64,000 nucleotides of DNA, taken from positions 22,118 through 86,117 of the forward strand of contig DASREA010000034.1 of assembly GCA_035652315.1 (NCBI GenBank). Direction: 5' to 3'. A model generated the notes under the pieces. That model had not been told where the DNA came from. It saw nothing but the letters and a program-made list of their open reading frames with translations, and made no database searches. The stretch is from CANKHA01 sp035652315 (GTDB lineage Bacteria; Pseudomonadota; Alphaproteobacteria; Rhizobiales; Xanthobacteraceae). A program made the translations under genes and the position numbers. How positions within the stretch are numbered: position 1 is the first letter of the stretch; every line of letters begins with the position of its first letter. Below, in pieces: positions 62,970-64,000 of the stretch.

Positions 62970-63146
62970 ATGGCTGACGATCCCAGCAAGCTCGCCGCCG
63001 ACCGCAAACGGATCGACGTGAGCGAAAGTTATGAGTGCCGTTATTGGGCAAAGCGATTCAACGTTACGCCCGATGAGCTCAAGCGCGCCGTGGCTAAGGT
63101 TGGTCCGATGGCTGATGACGTGGAACAAGAGTTGCGCGGCGGGTAA
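62970..63146 (+). CDS. DUF3606 domain protein
   Basis: A 58-residue protein of the DUF3606 family: MADDPSKLAADRKRIDVSES and CRYWAKRFNVTPDELKRAVAKVG, then DDVEQELRG. The fold is a small helical domain often seen in stress-related small proteins of proteobacteria. Its molecular role is unknown. The start is set by AAGGAG at 62956-62961, which lies inside a hairpin that could control translation. Confidence 0.88.
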   Translation: MADDPSKLAADRKRIDVSESYECRYWAKRFNVTPDELKRAVAKVGPMADDVEQELRGG

Positions 63147-63179
63147 CCTCGAATCCTGCAGAGTTTCTCTTGGCCCAAA

Positions 63180-64000
63180 TTACTCGGCGGATGAAAGCGG
63201 CTGCGCGACGTGTTCCAGCGGCCGCCGTTCCGCCGCGATGCCGTAAACCAGCGCCACCAAGGCCGCGGCAATCATCAGCCCCGCGGCGAAGAGATAGCCG
63301 TAAGAGACGTTAAGCCGCGAGCCGGTGGCGATCAGGCTGCCGAACAGCCAGGGCGCCGCGACGCCACCGATGCCGGTGCCTACCGAATAGAACACGGCGA
63401 TGGCCAGCGCCCGGGTCTCCAGCGGGAAAATCTCGCTCACCGTGAGATACGCCGCGCTCGCCGCTGGCGAGGCGAAGAAAAAGATCGCCGTCCACATCAG
63501 CGTCAGCGTGGTGGCGCTCAGCCATTCTTGCACGAACAAATACCCCGTCAGCATGAGCAGCAGCGCCGAGGCGAGATAGGTCGCGGCGATCATCTGCCGC
63601 CGGCCCACCGTATCGAAATAATGGCCGAGCATGAGAACGCCGACAAAATTTCCGGCGGCGAAGGGCAACAGATAAAGTCCGGTGTCGGCGGATGGCACGG
63701 CGTAAAAGGTCGTCAGCACCAGCGCGTAAGTGAAGAAAATCGCGTTGTAGAGAAAGGCCTGCGAGACCATCAACGCGAGCCCGAGCAGCGAGCGCCGCCA
63801 ATAGAGGCCGAACATCGCGCGCACGATGATGGCGAAGCCGAAATGCGCGCGCGGATGCAAGGTAATGCGGTGCGCTTGGTCGGGCTCCGAAAGGCCACGG
63901 CCCTCCTCGGCGCGCACGCGCTCTTCGATGGCGCGCACGGTGCATTCGGCTTCGCTTTCGCACCCGTGGGTGATCTGCCAGCGCGGGCTTTCCGGCACGT
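63180..64000 (-). CDS. MFS sugar/metabolite transporter, 5' part missing
   Basis: The C-terminal 273 residues of a sugar-porter-type MFS protein whose start lies beyond the right edge. The visible part begins with the cytoplasmic VPESPRW motif between the two halves and has six C-terminal membrane helices, with GHYFDTVGRRQMIA and ASAAYLTVSEIFPLETRALAIA. These are typical of aromatic-acid/metabolite:H+ symporters and sugar porters. The substrate is unknown. Confidence 0.9.
   Translation of the reverse strand, partial: VPESPRWQITHGCESEAECTVRAIEERVRAEEGRGLSEPDQAHRITLHPRAHFGFAIIVRAMFGLYWRRSLLGLALMVSQAFLYNAIFFTYALVLTTFYAVPSADTGLYLLPFAAGNFVGVLMLGHYFDTVGRRQMIAATYLASALLLMLTGYLFVQEWLSATTLTLMWTAIFFFASPAASAAYLTVSEIFPLETRALAIAVFYSVGTGIGGVAAPWLFGSLIATGSRLNVSYGYLFAAGLMIAAALVALVYGIAAERRPLEHVAQPLSSAE

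Overview
The window looks like ordinary chromosome of a high-GC alphaproteobacterium, most probably a member of the Hyphomicrobiales (Rhizobiales). The evidence is gene content: an Usg-family protein, the alphaproteobacterial F1-ATPase zeta inhibitor (DUF1476), a BcsS-like outer-membrane protein, the purS/purQ/purL arrangement, a CIRCE-controlled groESL operon, a BolA/monothiol glutaredoxin pair and a liv operon carrying a DUF6867 gene. I see no insertion sequence, prophage, CRISPR array or defence island. Starts were refined by hand where a ribosome-binding site or a coupled stop/start decided them.

Layout. 0-5 kb: a truncated membrane protein, a CHCC zinc-finger protein, a flavin monooxygenase, a DUF2892 protein and a copper-type P1B ATPase. 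4.9-15 kb: the most unusual block, five consecutive paralogous genes that each encode TPR repeats followed by the same roughly 300-residue glycosyltransferase-like domain. The four later copies all start at an identical TGACATG junction, and TPR number varies from 6 to 13. 15-23 kb: msrB, a frameshifted DUF1801 gene, tRNA-Leu(TAA), gpt, a CinA-like gene, a GGDEF/EAL protein, an SDR and a nucleoside transporter. 22.8-23.4 kb is a gene-free, hairpin-rich block that resembles a dispersed structural repeat. 23.4-29.7 kb: usg, groES-groEL with CIRCE and a terminator, an AhpD-like protein, DUF488, an MFS transporter and a BcsS-like protein.

29.7-33.3 kb is a TetR/membrane-fusion/ABC export operon, coupled by ATGA overlaps and with a perfect palindrome beside the tetR start. 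33.9-38.5 kb holds molybdenum hydroxylase genes (2Fe-2S subunit, FAD subunit, split XdhC and a fused MoeA/MobA-like protein) without the catalytic large subunit. 38.7-42.2 kb has pcaB-pcaD-pcaC of the protocatechuate branch of the beta-ketoadipate pathway, facing an AraC-type regulator. 42.4-46.7 kb is a livHMGF transporter operon without a binding-protein gene. 46.7-50 kb: ccdA, a P1/DmpA peptidase, a KTSC protein and a D-amino-acid dehydrogenase-like oxidoreductase.

50.2-64 kb is housekeeping: rpe-purB-murI, rpsD, two paralogous small membrane proteins separated by a terminator, bolA-grxD, the purC-purS-purQ-purL operon, the divergent ATPase zeta gene, a His-rich exported protein, pirin, beta-carbonic anhydrase, a glutathione transferase, a DUF3606 protein whose Shine-Dalgarno lies in a hairpin, and an MFS transporter cut by the right edge.
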